A stretch of DNA of 64,000 bases, taken from Pinus tabuliformis (taxonomy: Eukaryota; Streptophyta; Pinopsida; Pinales; Pinaceae). Positions 36,619 to 48,966 of this stretch are shown here, one piece after another (within the stretch, counting starts at the first letter, position 1; each line of letters starts with the position of its first letter). The stretch covers positions 1,232,706,955-1,232,770,954 of the forward strand of contig CM062819.1 of assembly GCA_031772625.1 (NCBI GenBank), written 5' to 3'. The notes under the pieces are model-generated. The model worked only from the letters and a program-made list of their open reading frames with translations. It ran no database searches and was not told the DNA's origin. A program made the translations under genes and the position numbers.

Positions 36619-38577
36619 CACCATACGTCAGGGTCAACCATACACCCATGGTGTAAAACAATAACATAAAACAAGATATACATATATAAAAAATATAAAA
36701 CATATATCTCAACGCTCTTGTGGGGCCCCATATCCAACGGTGGAAGTCGCCCCAAAAAACCAATGGCTCAGATTGAATAGTGGACCCCCTCCCCCCTCGT
36801 TGATCTCACAGAGGGAGGGGAGGGGGTTCTCTTATTGGTTCTATGGCCATAAGTTAACGATGCTCCTTTGACACAGCCATCCGATGGTCTGATTTGAAAC
36901 ATGGACCCCGCCTCCCCCTTGTTGATGTCAATAGGAAGGGGGTGTCTGCTATTGGGCTTCCACCCGCTCTCATCAACGTTCCATTACTCATTCCATTCTA
37001 GCATAATGTTCCACCTTTGCTCTTCATTCTATGCTCCTGACACTATTTTGACCTATCTTTGTGGTGTTTCCCCCACCTTTTGATGTAGATCACCACTCAG
37101 GCTTCGTGGCCTGCCTCCATGACGCCATGTCTTGTCTCCATGGTACTTCATTTTCACTCAAATAACATTCAATTTTAGACAATGGACTCTTTAATTATAT
37201 GCATCCACCATAAAGTCACAAACATCATCACGATATAAGTGGTTAATGAGAACATCGTCACGAAGGTTCACTATGTAAACTGCAAAAGTAGCCACAGGTA
37301 TTATGATTTTCCCATCTCCAAAACCTCAAATCAAAATTAGAATAACTATGCTTTTACATAAACTACCAATTGCCACTATGCACTTCTCATTTCCACACAT
37401 GACCAAAGATTCTTTAATTTTGGGGCAAAGGAGATGCCCTTAGTATAATTTCCAATCACAAATAAGTTAAGAATACCTTTCTTTCCTTACTACTTCCCCA
37501 AAAGCCACGTGGTATCTCACATCCATTAATTTGCCTATCTAAGTGATACCACCTTGTAACAGAGATATCCAACTAGAATTCAATATATATCAACGATAAA
37601 TCCCTACAATAGAATAATGATGACATCCATTATCCCTAATTTTTAGTAGTTAAATTATTACATGAAATCAAATTCCTTAACTAATAAACAAAATATCTTA
37701 TATCAATTTGGATCTCATGTTTGAATCGACGAGACCTCAATTATTATTACAACAACTAGCTTTACAACATTGAGATATTATGGATAACAATTGTATAAAC
37801 AACATGGTGTGTGGGTAATTATTAGCATGTGAATAATTTCTTTGGATTGTAACAATGAGCTTCCATCACCATTCTCTTCCACTTCCAAAAATAACGATGT
37901 GTTGTCACAATCAATACAAGTGGTTTTCACCACACAAACTGCACATCCATAAATAATTGTGTAATTGAGAAAATATTTGATGCACCTCGTTCTATGGATC
38001 TTGTACATAAATAAAATGCATTGCAACCATTTAATCAATGATGTTGACGTCCCATAAAACACACTATGTACTCTAAGAATTTGTCATCCAATAATTATGT
38101 AAACAAAATACCCACATCACATTTTATCATTTTCTCAAGCAACTCGCAGTTATTCCCATATTTTGTCTTCAACCCTAATTTGATCATATTGAGCGTAGCC
38201 ACCCAAATTAGAAGACAATTTCTTTCCAACAATTCTTCATGCCTCCATGAACTGACTCATTGCGAGCATATTACCATTAATGTATACAAGAAGTCATATC
38301 GTTCTAAAATTATATCAAATGGTCGTTGTACATTATATTTCTTTCACATTATATATTCTTGTACATTATAATTCCAATGGGGTTTTCCCGTAAACTTATG
38401 GAGATACCCATAATAACAATAATGAAAACTTAATCATGTAACCACAATTTTCAATGAGGTATTTCCATAATTTAACAGGAAGCTTGTCTAACACCTTTGT
38501 ATGATACTATTGTGAAATTTATCCCTCTATGGCTAAATTTCATCTAAAAACTGCCAAATGTTAGCCTGTAATTCCTT
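34790..38577. other. Gene-free duplicated spacer
   Basis: Copy of 24672-28490. The AT tract is shorter (36584-36609), and the 17-bp doubling seen in unit 1 near 27834 is single here. Confidence 0.5.
36584..36622. repeat. (AT)n then (AC)n microsatellite, unit 2
   Basis: The AT run is about 26 bp, followed by an ACACACACACACC stretch. Confidence 0.95.
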
Positions 38578-39787
38578 TTAAACTCTACCAGATACCTTCC
38601 TGTGCCACCTGCTCCAAAATTTAGGGAAAATTTCCACCATTCCCACCATTGTGACCTTCTTCAAATAGTTGGTGGGTAACCTGCCACTATAACAGAACAA
38701 GATATTAGCACCACAAATAGCATCGGAATACAGTGTTTCCAAGCACGCGAATTGGATTGAAGTGGTGGTGCAATATCCAACAAAAGAAGGCATGTTCACA
38801 TCGATGCCATTATTTACAATGGGAATAGCATCAAGCTCATCACCGAGAATAATACCAAAATCCATTTCTTCCATTATTTCTTCCGCTATTGCGTCCATTT
38901 GTACTCCTAATTTTTCTCCCAGTTGTGCTTCCCGTTTTTCTTCTAGCATGGCATCAAAAATAGCTTCTTTTTTGGCTTCCTAATTAATGCCAAGCTATGC
39001 TTCCATCGCAACACCAAGTATTGCTTCCAACATGGCACCTCTTGTTGCATCTATCTTTTTTTCCATTATGGCATCTTCTTTAGCTTCTAATATGACTTCC
39101 ATTATAATGTCTTTTGTTGCTTCTAATATTGTGTCCATTATTGCTTCGTTGTTGGCTACCTAAATGGCTTCTTTGTTTGCTTCTTTGGGAATGCCAATTT
39201 TGGCTTCTAATATTTCTTCCATTATTACTTCTTTATTTTCTACCTAAATTTCTTTTGTTTTCTCTTCTTATGTAATTCCAAGTTTTTCTTAGATAATTAT
39301 TTCTTTTTGGTTATCTGAATTTCTTCTATTTTTCTTCTCAGGTAATGCCTAGTTGGAATGCTAGTATTGCTTCCATTATTACTTCTTGGTTTTCTACCTA
39401 AATTGCTTCTTTTTTTTCTTCTTAGGTAATGCCAATTTTTGCTTCCATGATTGCTTCTGGTGTGCTTCTAGTTTGGCTTCCATTGTTGCTTCCTTTTTTT
39501 CTTGTAGAATTTCATCCATGTTAGCCTCATGGTTTTCTTCCTGTTTAGTGCCTAGGTTTGATTCTTTTTAAGGTTTAGGGTTTTCTTCCTTTTAGTGTTG
39601 GGATTTGCTTCTGAATTAGCCTCCAATTTTTTCTTCTTGTTAAGCAACCAATTTAGCTTCCTAAATAGAGCCAGTAATAGCTCAAAGTATGGCTTCCAAT
39701 TTATTGTTGATTTTTTCTTCCATTTTACAACCACATTCTTCTTCTATTTTAACAACTCATGATGCTTCCTTTATAACTTCCATTTAT
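38578..39787 (-). pseudogene. Eroded Glu/Lys/Ala-rich repetitive reading frame, copy 2
   Basis: Duplicate of 28491-29700 with nearly all the same stops, so it was already broken before the duplication. The last 123 codons remain open here too, with one residue changed (Ser to Ile) in the non-repetitive end. No function can be assigned. Confidence 0.35.
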
Positions 39788-40722
39788 TTATTTAATATTT
39801 TTTTATCTCAATTAAATTAGTTAAGTATGCCATAGCTCTTAAATAACTCCTACGATTATATAGTAAGTCATATTGCATTTGAAATATTTTATAGCATACC
39901 ACTTATAAATAATCTTTAGGGAAATATACATTCATACAAACTAACAACATTCTTTTAACTATAACCGGTCTTTTTATATTATTAATAAACAAAATTGTTG
40001 GTCATGACTAGCTACACATAATGCAAGCCCAACTTCACATCATATAGATTTCAAGAGAAAATCCCTTTCATGTTTCTTATAGTTACATACCACACAACAC
40101 CATTGGAATAAAATAACAAGATAATATATTTTTTTTAACTATAACCTGTATTTTTATATTATTAATAAACAAAGTTGTTGGTCTATGACTAGCTACACAT
40201 AATGCATACCCAGATAATACATGTCCAAATGATTTAAATAAAAATTATACATGTCAAAATTATACAAATCAATTTGGTATTGCTAGTGAAAATGATACAT
40301 ATGATAATAAACATGAAAAGAGGCATCATAAAGATTTATAAACAATGATCCATGATGGAATCTATATGATCAATGTCACTGGCTACTACTAACAGATTTC
40401 TCATTACCATCATCCTATCTATCATGATCATTAACATCATGGTAATCATTACTGTCATCATCGTTGTCGTCTACCCCAGTTTCCTCTCCATCTACCTCAT
40501 CACCTTTTTCTCAAATGTTTGAACCAGAACCAACATAATCTAGACTAATTTCAGGATCAAGTGGATCTTCTGACAGACCCGTGTTCTACAAAAAAAATCA
40601 AATTGAAAAGTTATTATTTATTTCATGCAATATTTAATATTTATGTTACATTTCTAATATTACAGCATATGAAATGAAACCATAATCATATTACATCATA
40701 TCAAAGTGCACATATATACCAT

Positions 40723-41472
40723 AATATAATTTCAATTAAGTTACAACTAAGATGTCATTCCAATGATCTAAAACATGCAACAATTCTAATAAATGTTAGT
40801 AAATTGTGGAATGGCACCATACCTTTTTATTGACTAGCTTGTGTGTTGTGTAGTGTACCAACCCCTGCTAGGAAGGAAGGGCCCTCCTTCTTAGTAGGGA
40901 TCATTGGTTAGGAAGGCGCTATAGTTGTTTTATTTATTTCCACTCAGTTATAATTCATGTGTGATCATTGTTGCTATTATTATTAGTCTTGTTATTTCTG
41001 TAATGATTGCAGAATCCTAACCTTTGTGTTGTGTAACAGAATAGGTCTTGAATTGGTCCCTTTGTTAGTGTGACAATTATTTAATTCCCATTACAGTTTG
41101 ATAGTGTGTTCATTTCATTTGAATGTGTGTTTCAACATTTGTTGAGAGAATGGTTTCCAAGAGTACTCTTCTTTTCTGAATAAGAGTGACAATGTGACAA
41201 AGTGTTTTTATTCTGCATTATGTGTTTATTTCTTAAGAGTATGAACAAGGTTTGACAGTATAACAACTAGAGTGTTGAGTTGATGAGAGTGTGATTATAG
41301 TGATTGAGTTATATATTCATTGAGCACTAGTCATCATTTTCCCTTGCATATATTTGGCATAATTGCCTTGCAATAACAATACCTACCTGGATTGACAATT
41401 AATGTGAAGAGATGGAACTATTTCTCTGATTAAAAGGATAATTGTTCTACCCAACAACAAGCTAAAGAAAAA
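40723..41472. other. Gene-free single-copy-looking spacer
   Basis: This is the right flank of the segmental duplication up to the satellite. No coding region or repeat was seen. Confidence 0.5.
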
Positions 41473-41609
41473 CCTATGCACAACTTTCACATAATGCAAG
41501 TTGAAGCAAAACTTGGAATGTTGTATGAAATCTAAAGAAAAATTATTTAAGGGTCAAAGTAAACATATAATAATTAAAAAGTGTGTAAAATAATTAAATA
41601 AATAATCTA

Positions 41610-41743
41610 CAATTTGAATCAATCAAGTTGGCCAATAAATGAAGTTTGGGCGTGCATTTTAGTGAAGCAAGGCAATTTTGGTCTGTTTCACAAAAATAGA
41701 TGCCCAACCTTCATTTCAAGGCCAAATTGAATGATTCAACTTG
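41610..41743. repeat. Hairpin in monomer 1 (imperfect inverted repeat of about 63 bp)
   Basis: The left arm runs from CAATTTGAATC through GGGCGTGCATTTTAGTGAAG. A loop of about 7 nt (AATTTTG) follows, and the right arm carries TTTCACAAAAATAGATGCCC then TTCATTTCAAGGCC and ATGATTCAACTTG. Equivalent hairpins lie at 42541-42674, 43243-43378, 43945-44079, 44650-44782 and 45357-45490. A truncated one starts at 46060. Confidence 0.8.
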
Positions 41744-42133
41744 GAGAGTACTTTTTTCACTCATAATTAACATTAATTTTTCACATAGAAATTTTTGTTG
41801 TGCAAGAATATGCTAAATTAGATCGATTTCATAGGGTTAAATTCAAGGTTTGTGTATCTCAAATAAAAGCACACTAGGACTTGTACTTAATTGACTATGA
41901 AATAATGATCATTTCAAACTCAATGTAAGACCATTGTATGCAACATAGCATAGTCGTTTTCATAAAGGAAATGTTATACACTGAAATCCAAGTCTGTTGC
42001 AATAGAAATTGAACATATCTAGCAATTATCACAGTTGGAACAAATATGCACTCCCAGACCAAACCAATTACACTCTAGGTAATGAAATTTGAAATGGGAC
42101 ATGATTGGATAATTCCTAACCTTAGGATATAAG

Positions 42134-42147
42134 CTTACATCATGTCT
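42134..42147. other. SINE target duplication, left (14 bp)
   Basis: CTTACATCATGTCT here and at 42361-42374. Other monomers show the unoccupied site (for example CTTGCATCATGTCTAAC near 45174). Confidence 0.95.
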
Positions 42148-42360
42148 AGCCCCAAGGGTTAGCTCAACTGGCCGAGTCCCCGTTGTTAAGTTCCTCGCCG
42201 ATCGGGAGGTCACAGGGTCAATTCTCCTCGATGCCCTTGGGGTTAGGCCCTGCTAGTTTCGTCGACGGGCTTTAAAATATTCCGTTCAGGGTTGATCTAC
42301 CCATATTTTCCCGTGGATGTAATTTCCACCCAGTGTCTGTGAACCACAACGTAAAAAAAC
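42148..42360 (+). mobile_element. tRNA-derived SINE, copy 3, in the satellite
   Basis: It is 213 bp with head AGCCCCAAGGGTTAGCTCAA, an A box at 42160-42171, a B box-like GGTCAATTC at about 42217, and the short tail GTAAAAAAAC. Its perfect 14-bp target duplication fits LINE-mediated insertion. It diverges by about 10-15% from the copies at 24433 and 34551, so it is a separate insertion. Confidence 0.95.
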
Positions 42361-45300
42361 CTTACATCATGTCTGACAAATATCCTGCATAACTATATTT
42401 TCCACTTATACACAACTTTCAAATAAGTCAAGTCGAAGAAAAACTTAAAATATTGTATGAGATATGAAGTATAAATATTTAAGTTCAAAGTAAAGATATA
42501 ATAATGCAAAAGTGTGAAAAATCATTAAATAAACAATATACAATTTGAATAAATCAGATTGGCTAATAAATGAAGCTTGGGCGTGCATTTTAGTTAAGTG
42601 AGGAAATTTTGACATGCTTCACAAAAATGCACGCCCAAACTTCATTTCAATGACAAATTGAATGATTCAACTTGAAGACTATTTTTTTTCTCATAATTAA
42701 CATTAATTTTGCACATATATTTTTTTGTTGTGCAAGAATATGCCAAATTGCAGCAATTTCGTAGGGTGAAAGTCAAGTTTTGTGTGCCTCAAATAAATGT
42801 AGATGAGGACCTTTACTTATCTCATTGTACGATAATGATCATTCCAACCAAAATATAAAACCATTTTATGCAACATAGCATAGTTATTTTCATAAAGAAA
42901 ATGTTATACACTTAAATCCGAGTCTGCCAGAATAAAAATTGATCATATTTCCCAATGATCACAGTCAAAAAAATATGCACTCCCAAGCCAAACCAATTAC
43001 ACTCTTGGTAATGAAATTTGAACTGAGACATGATTGGACAATTCCTAACCTTAGGATGTAACCTTGCATCATTTCTTACAAATATCCTATAGAACCATGT
43101 TTCCCACTTATACACAACTTTCTAATAAGGCAAGTTGAAGAAAAACTTAAAATGTTGTATGAAATCTAAAGTATAAATATTTAACCTCAAAGTAAAGATA
43201 TAACAATGCAAAAGTGTGCAAAATCATTAAATAAACAATCTACAATTTGAATCAATTAGATTGGCCAATAAATGAAGCCTAAGCTTGCATTTTAGTGAAG
43301 CAAGGCAATTTTTGGCCTGCTTCACAAAAAATGCACACCCAACCTTCATTTCAAGCCCAAATTTAATGATTCAACTTGGAGAGTAATTTTTTACTCATAA
43401 TTAACATTAAATTTGCACATAAAAAATTATGTTGTGCAAGAATATGTCAAATTGGATCGATTTCATAGGGTTAAAGTCAAGGTTTGTGTGCCTCAAATAA
43501 ATGCACACCCGGGCATGTAATTAAATGTTTGTGTGATAATGATCATTCCAATATAAATATAAAACCATTTTACGCAACATAGCATAGTCATTTTCATAAA
43601 GGAAATGTTATACACTTAAATCCAAGTTTGTCGGAATAATAATTGATCATACCTTCCAATGGTCACAGTCATAATAAATACGCACTCCCAGGCCAAACCA
43701 ATTACACTCTTGGTAATGAAATTTGAAATGGGACATGATTGAATAATTCCTTACCTTATGATATAATCTTTCATCATGTCCGATAAATATCCTACATAAA
43801 TATGTTTCCCACTTTACACAACCTTCACATAAGGCAAGTCGAAGAGAAACTTAGAATGTTGTATGAAATCTGAAGTATAAATATTCAATCAAAGTAAAGA
43901 TATAACAATGCAAAAGTGTGTAAAATCATTAAATAAACAATCTACAATTTGAATCAATCAGATTGGCCAATAAATGAAGCTCGTGCGTGCATTTTAGTGA
44001 AACAAGGCAATTTTGGCCTGCTTCAAAAAAATGCATGTCCAACCTTCATTTCAAGGCCAAATTGAATGATTCAACTTGGAGAGTACTTTTTTTTACTCAT
44101 AATTAACATTAATTTTGCACATAGAAATTTTTGTTGTGCAAGAATATGCCAAATTAGATCAATTTTGTAAGGTTAAAGTCAAGGTTTGTGTGCTTCAAAT
44201 AAATGCACACAAGGACCTGTATTTAATTAACTATGTGATAATTATCATTCCAACCTAAATATAAAACCATTTTATTAAACATAGCATAGTCATTTAAATA
44301 AAGGGAATTGTATACACTGAAATCTGAGTCTGTTGGAATAGAAATTGATTATATCTGCCAATGATCACAATGGGAACAAATATTCACTCCCAGGCCAAAC
44401 CAATTACACTCTTGGTAATGAAATTTTAAATGGGACATGATTGGACAATTCCTAACCTTACGATATATCCTTGCATCATGTTTGACAAATATCCTACATA
44501 ACTATGTTTCCCACTTATAAACAACTTTCACATAAGGAAAGTAAAAGAAAAACTTAAAATGTTGTATGAAATATGAAGTATAAATTTTTAAGCTCAAAGT
44601 AAAGATATAACAAGGCAAAAGTGTGTAAAATCATTAAATAAACAATCTACAATTTGAATCTATCAGATTGGCCAATAAAGGAATCCTGGCATGCATTTTA
44701 GTGAAGCAAAACAATTTTGGTTTGCTTCACAAAAATGCATACCCAACCTTCATTTCAAGGTCAAATTAAATGATTAAACTTGGTGAGTACTTTTTTTTAC
44801 TCATAATTAACATTAATTTTGCACATAGAAATTTATGTTGTGCAAGAATATGCCAAATTGGACCAATTTCGTAGGGTTAAAGTCAACGTTTGTGTGCCTC
44901 GAATAAATGCACACCATGACTTGTACTTGATTGATTGTATGATAATGATCATTCCAACCTAAATAAAAAACTATTTTACGCAACAAAGCATAATCATTTT
45001 CATAAAGGACATGTTATACATTGATATCCAAGTCTGCCTGAATAACAATTGAACGTATCAGCCAATGATCACAATCAGAAACAATATGCACTCCCAGGCT
45101 AAACCAACTACACTCTTGGTAATGAAACTTGAAATGGGACATGATTAGACAATTCCTAACCTTAGGATATAACCTTGCATCATGTCTAACAAATATCCTA
45201 CATAATTATGTTTCCCACTTATGCACAACTTTCACATAATGCAAGTTATAGTAAAACTTGGAATGTTGTATGAAATATGAAGCATAATTATTTAAGCATC

Positions 45301-46173
45301 AAAGTAAACATATAATTAAATTCAAAAGTGTGTAAAATAATCAAATAAATAGTCTACAATTTGAATCAATCGGATTGGCCAATAAATGAAGCCTGGGCAT
45401 GCATTTTAGTGAAGCAAGGCAATTTTGGCCTATTTCAGAAGAATGCATGCCCAACCTTCATTTCAAGGCCAAATTGAATGATTCAACTTAGGGAGTATTT
45501 TTTTACTCATAATTAACATTAATTTTTCACATATAAATCTATGTTGGGAAAGAATATGCCAAATTGGATTGATTTTGTACGGTTAAAGTCAAGATTTGTA
45601 TGCCTCGTATAAATGCACACCATGACCTGTACTTAATTGACTCTGTGATAATGATCATTCCAACCTAAATATAAAACAATTTTACGCAACATAGCATACT
45701 CATTTTCATAAAGGAAATGTTATACACTGAAATCTAAGTTTGTTAGAATAGTGATTGATCATATATGTGAATGATCACAGTCGGAACAAATATGCACTCC
45801 CAAGACAAACCAATTACACTCTTGGTAATGAAATTTGAAATGGGACATGATTGGACAATTCCTAACCTTAGGATATAACCTTGCATCATGTCTAACAAAT
45901 ATCCTACATAACTATGTTTCCCACTTATACACAACTTTCACATAAGGCAAGTCGAAGCAAAACTTATAATGTTGTATGAAATCTAAAGTATAAATATTTA
46001 AGCTCAAAGTAAAGATATAACAATGCAAAAGTGTGTAAAATCATTAAATAAAAAATCTACAATTTGAATCAATCAGATTGGCCAATAAATGAAGCTTGGG
46101 TATGCATTTTAGTGAAGCAAGGCAATTTTGGCCTGCTTCACAAAAATGCATGCCCAACCTTCATTTCAAGGCC

Positions 46174-48619
46174 AGTCTTTTTTCCTATGAGGATATTTTC
46201 TCTTGAATTTTGTGACAGCCCTAACCATGGTTCTCTTGTAAAATACATTGTAAATATTTTGTAAAAATAAATTAAGAAAATGGGGAACTAAGTCAAGGAC
46301 ACAAATTCCAAAGATGAGAAGAGGTTGCTTGCTTGGGATACTTATGGGTTTCTTGTGTATAAATATGATTTTTTTTGGGACGACCATTAAAGGGTTGGTT
46401 GGTGAGCCTTAATAGATTGGTTATGAATTTAATTGGGCTGCACAAAATTATGCAGGCCATGTTGCATTGAGAAACACTCACAAGGAAATAAGGATGAGGA
46501 CCATCTTGTCTAGGATGAGATTGCAAGGCAACAAGGACAGGGAAGTCAATCCCTATGCAGAAAATCAAAAAGATGAAGAAAATAAGGGTTCGATCTCATT
46601 CAAGCCTTTCAATTTTTTATGCAAAGACAAAATTTTCACTCACTCACTCAACCATAAGAATTCAATATACATTAATAAAATAAGAGGAAGGAATAAAGAC
46701 AGTAACTGATTTTGGTTGGAAATATTGGTGGAGAGGTGGTTTCCTTGGTGAGGAAAAATGCCTCTCGTATCCCTATAAAGCTAGAGAGTGGAGATGTTTT
46801 TCTCTAGATTTCCTCAGTGGTGTGAATGGAGGATTGTGTCCTTTGATTCCTAGAGGGAGAGCCATTGAAGCCTTCTCATTGTTGATTACAGTGGGCTCTA
46901 GATTCCCCTAAGTGGGTGGAACCACTATGTGTTGTTTAAAGGTGGAGAGGTCACTCTCTAGATTCCCTTGGTATCTCTGAGGTGGAGGCAGCTGGCGCCT
47001 CTGGAATCCCTGTGTTTTAGTGACTCTTGAGTGGCTTGTGTGTGGAGGATGGAGGTCCTATGGAGTCCTTATTTCAGCTAGAAATTGGTGTTTTGTCCCT
47101 AAACAATTCCCCCAATCTCTGGAATCTGGATCGAGGGTGACAGCTACAAGTGAGCATGGATGCAACTGTCTAAGTTTGGGTGGAGATCCATTGTCCTAGA
47201 CTGAGTTTCCTAGAACATTCCAAGATAAGTATTTCTATGTACTTGCATTTTTATTGAACATGCATTTGTATTCTAGATTGAAATTATGTTGATAACTGTA
47301 ATGAACATGTGTTTGTATTTTTGGACTGAGATGGTGCTTATAAATGTGATGAACAAGAGTATAATGCATTCCTAGATTGGAATGGTATGCCTTGTGAATT
47401 ACATGACTATGATATTGAAATGCATAAAAAATAAAAAAAATGTACATAGGTTAAAGACACCATAATGGTTCATATGGACTAGATTCAACCCTGACAATAT
47501 TTAATATACGAGTCCTTTTATTCAATAATGATTACATGGGAGACAACCTATTTGAAAAGGTTTGTGTGAGAACATGCTATTAAAAATCCCATTACAGTTC
47601 ATGTGGTTTTTTGTGGAATTCTACGATGACCTCATCTTCTAACTATACTAACAAGTGACTTTAATTATAGACTCTATTAACTTTGCATTTTGAGCAGTCC
47701 TAGAGGTCTTTGTTGAGCTTCACAGTGTTGTTGGCTAAGGTAAGGCTCAAAAAATCACGTGAAGGTCAGGACTGTGAGTGGGAACTACACCAAAGTATTC
47801 ATTCCTTGCATTGTAATCTTCGTTGAAGCGAAAGAAAGTCATCAACTTGTCTATAGTATTTTCATGCATCAACAGAAATATTAGATCATAAAGTCAGGAT
47901 ATATCATGTTCTAAAAGATATATCCATCATAGTAATAACATGTCAGCATCAGCTACTTCATCGTCACATCAAACTTTCATCAAGGGTTAGTGTCAAATAT
48001 CTAATAGGAGTATACCTCAAGAATCATGATCACAACATCACTTCTTTATCACATAACTCAATCCATCAAGTCATGGCATTCAATTTTACCATATATCATA
48101 AATAATAAGCTCATCAAAACTTAACCATGGTCAACAAAATATCTTGAATATCTATCTCATTGTTACACTTCTATCATCATGGTTATCATGCTTATCACAA
48201 GCATTATCAATAGTATCAAGCTACCATAAATAAGAATCAATGTACAAGCCTTCTTTATGGGATCAAGGTATCAAAAATAGTATTTGTTAGCCAAACATCA
48301 AGTATAATAATGTATCAAAAATCAATATTTTTAAGTAGTTTCATAGAATCAAGAAATTAATCATATCTAAGATGTAATGTTCCAAAATAGGAAAAACAAT
48401 GATATGCAAGAAAATAGCAAATTTACACCACATAAAATTTTAAAACAATTTAGTAAACACCTAGAACAATAAAAAATATGGAAGCATATAAGCCATTTTA
48501 TTATAACTAGTGCAAGAGTAAAATATATGGAAGGAATACACCTGGGCTTGTCTTTTTTAGTAAGCAGAGCAATGCCTAGGTGAAACAATGATAACCCAGA
48601 AACTGTCCAACTGCTTCTT
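46174..48619. other. Gene-free; possible LTR or leader debris
   Basis: About 46735-47030 repeats CTCTAGATT(C/T)CC four times in a degenerate form. About 47255-47360 holds two similar 60-bp blocks (GAACATG...TTTGTATT). No coding domain was recognised. Confidence 0.4.
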
Positions 48620-48966
48620 TGCACTTCCCCAACAAATATGCATTATCTGCTACAAAGATATGGCTAAAAACCTCACCTCCAGTGCTCAAAAAATTCTGCA
48701 AATTTATTTATGAGGTCCTTGTCAAAAACCCAGAAAACCCCATAAATGGTTTGGAATGTTTTTTACCTTCCAAAATTGACCCCAAAAAGGCACTGCACAG
48801 TCCCCAATAATTATGCACTGTATGCTGCAAATATACAGTTGAAAACCCCACCTCCCGTGCTAAGAAAATTCTACAAATTTATATCTGGGGTCGTTTTCAA
48901 AAACCTATAAAAACCCATAAATTGTTTGGCTTGGCTTTGACCTTCCAAAATCGACCCCCAAAAGGC
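48620..48966. repeat. Two tandem 174-bp units
   Basis: Units start TGCAC at 48620 and 48794. They share ATGCA, CACCTCC, GTGCT, AAATT(C)CTRCAAATTTAT and CCTTCCAAAATTGACCCC words. Identity is about 75-80% by eye. Confidence 0.75.

Larger units (their letters stand above)
30636..40722. repeat. Tandem segmental duplication, unit 2 (10,087 bp)
   Basis: It is a head-to-tail copy of 20520-30635. It starts GTTCGACTCC directly after CCAT and ends in CCAT before AATATAATTTC, which is the original right flank. Because it holds only 0.4 kb of the gag-protease element plus an LTR, the LTR at 31055 is a duplicate and not a new insertion. Confidence 0.95.
41473..46173. repeat. Satellite array of about 704-bp monomers, 6.7 copies
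   Basis: The word ACAACTTTC (or near variant) marks monomer starts at 41480, 42412, 43114, 43818, 44521, 45225 and 45931. Spacings are 702-706 bp, except the first (932), which carries a 227-bp SINE plus target duplication. The monomers differ from each other by roughly 10%. The last one is truncated after about 243 bp. They are AT-rich and non-coding. Confidence 0.95.
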
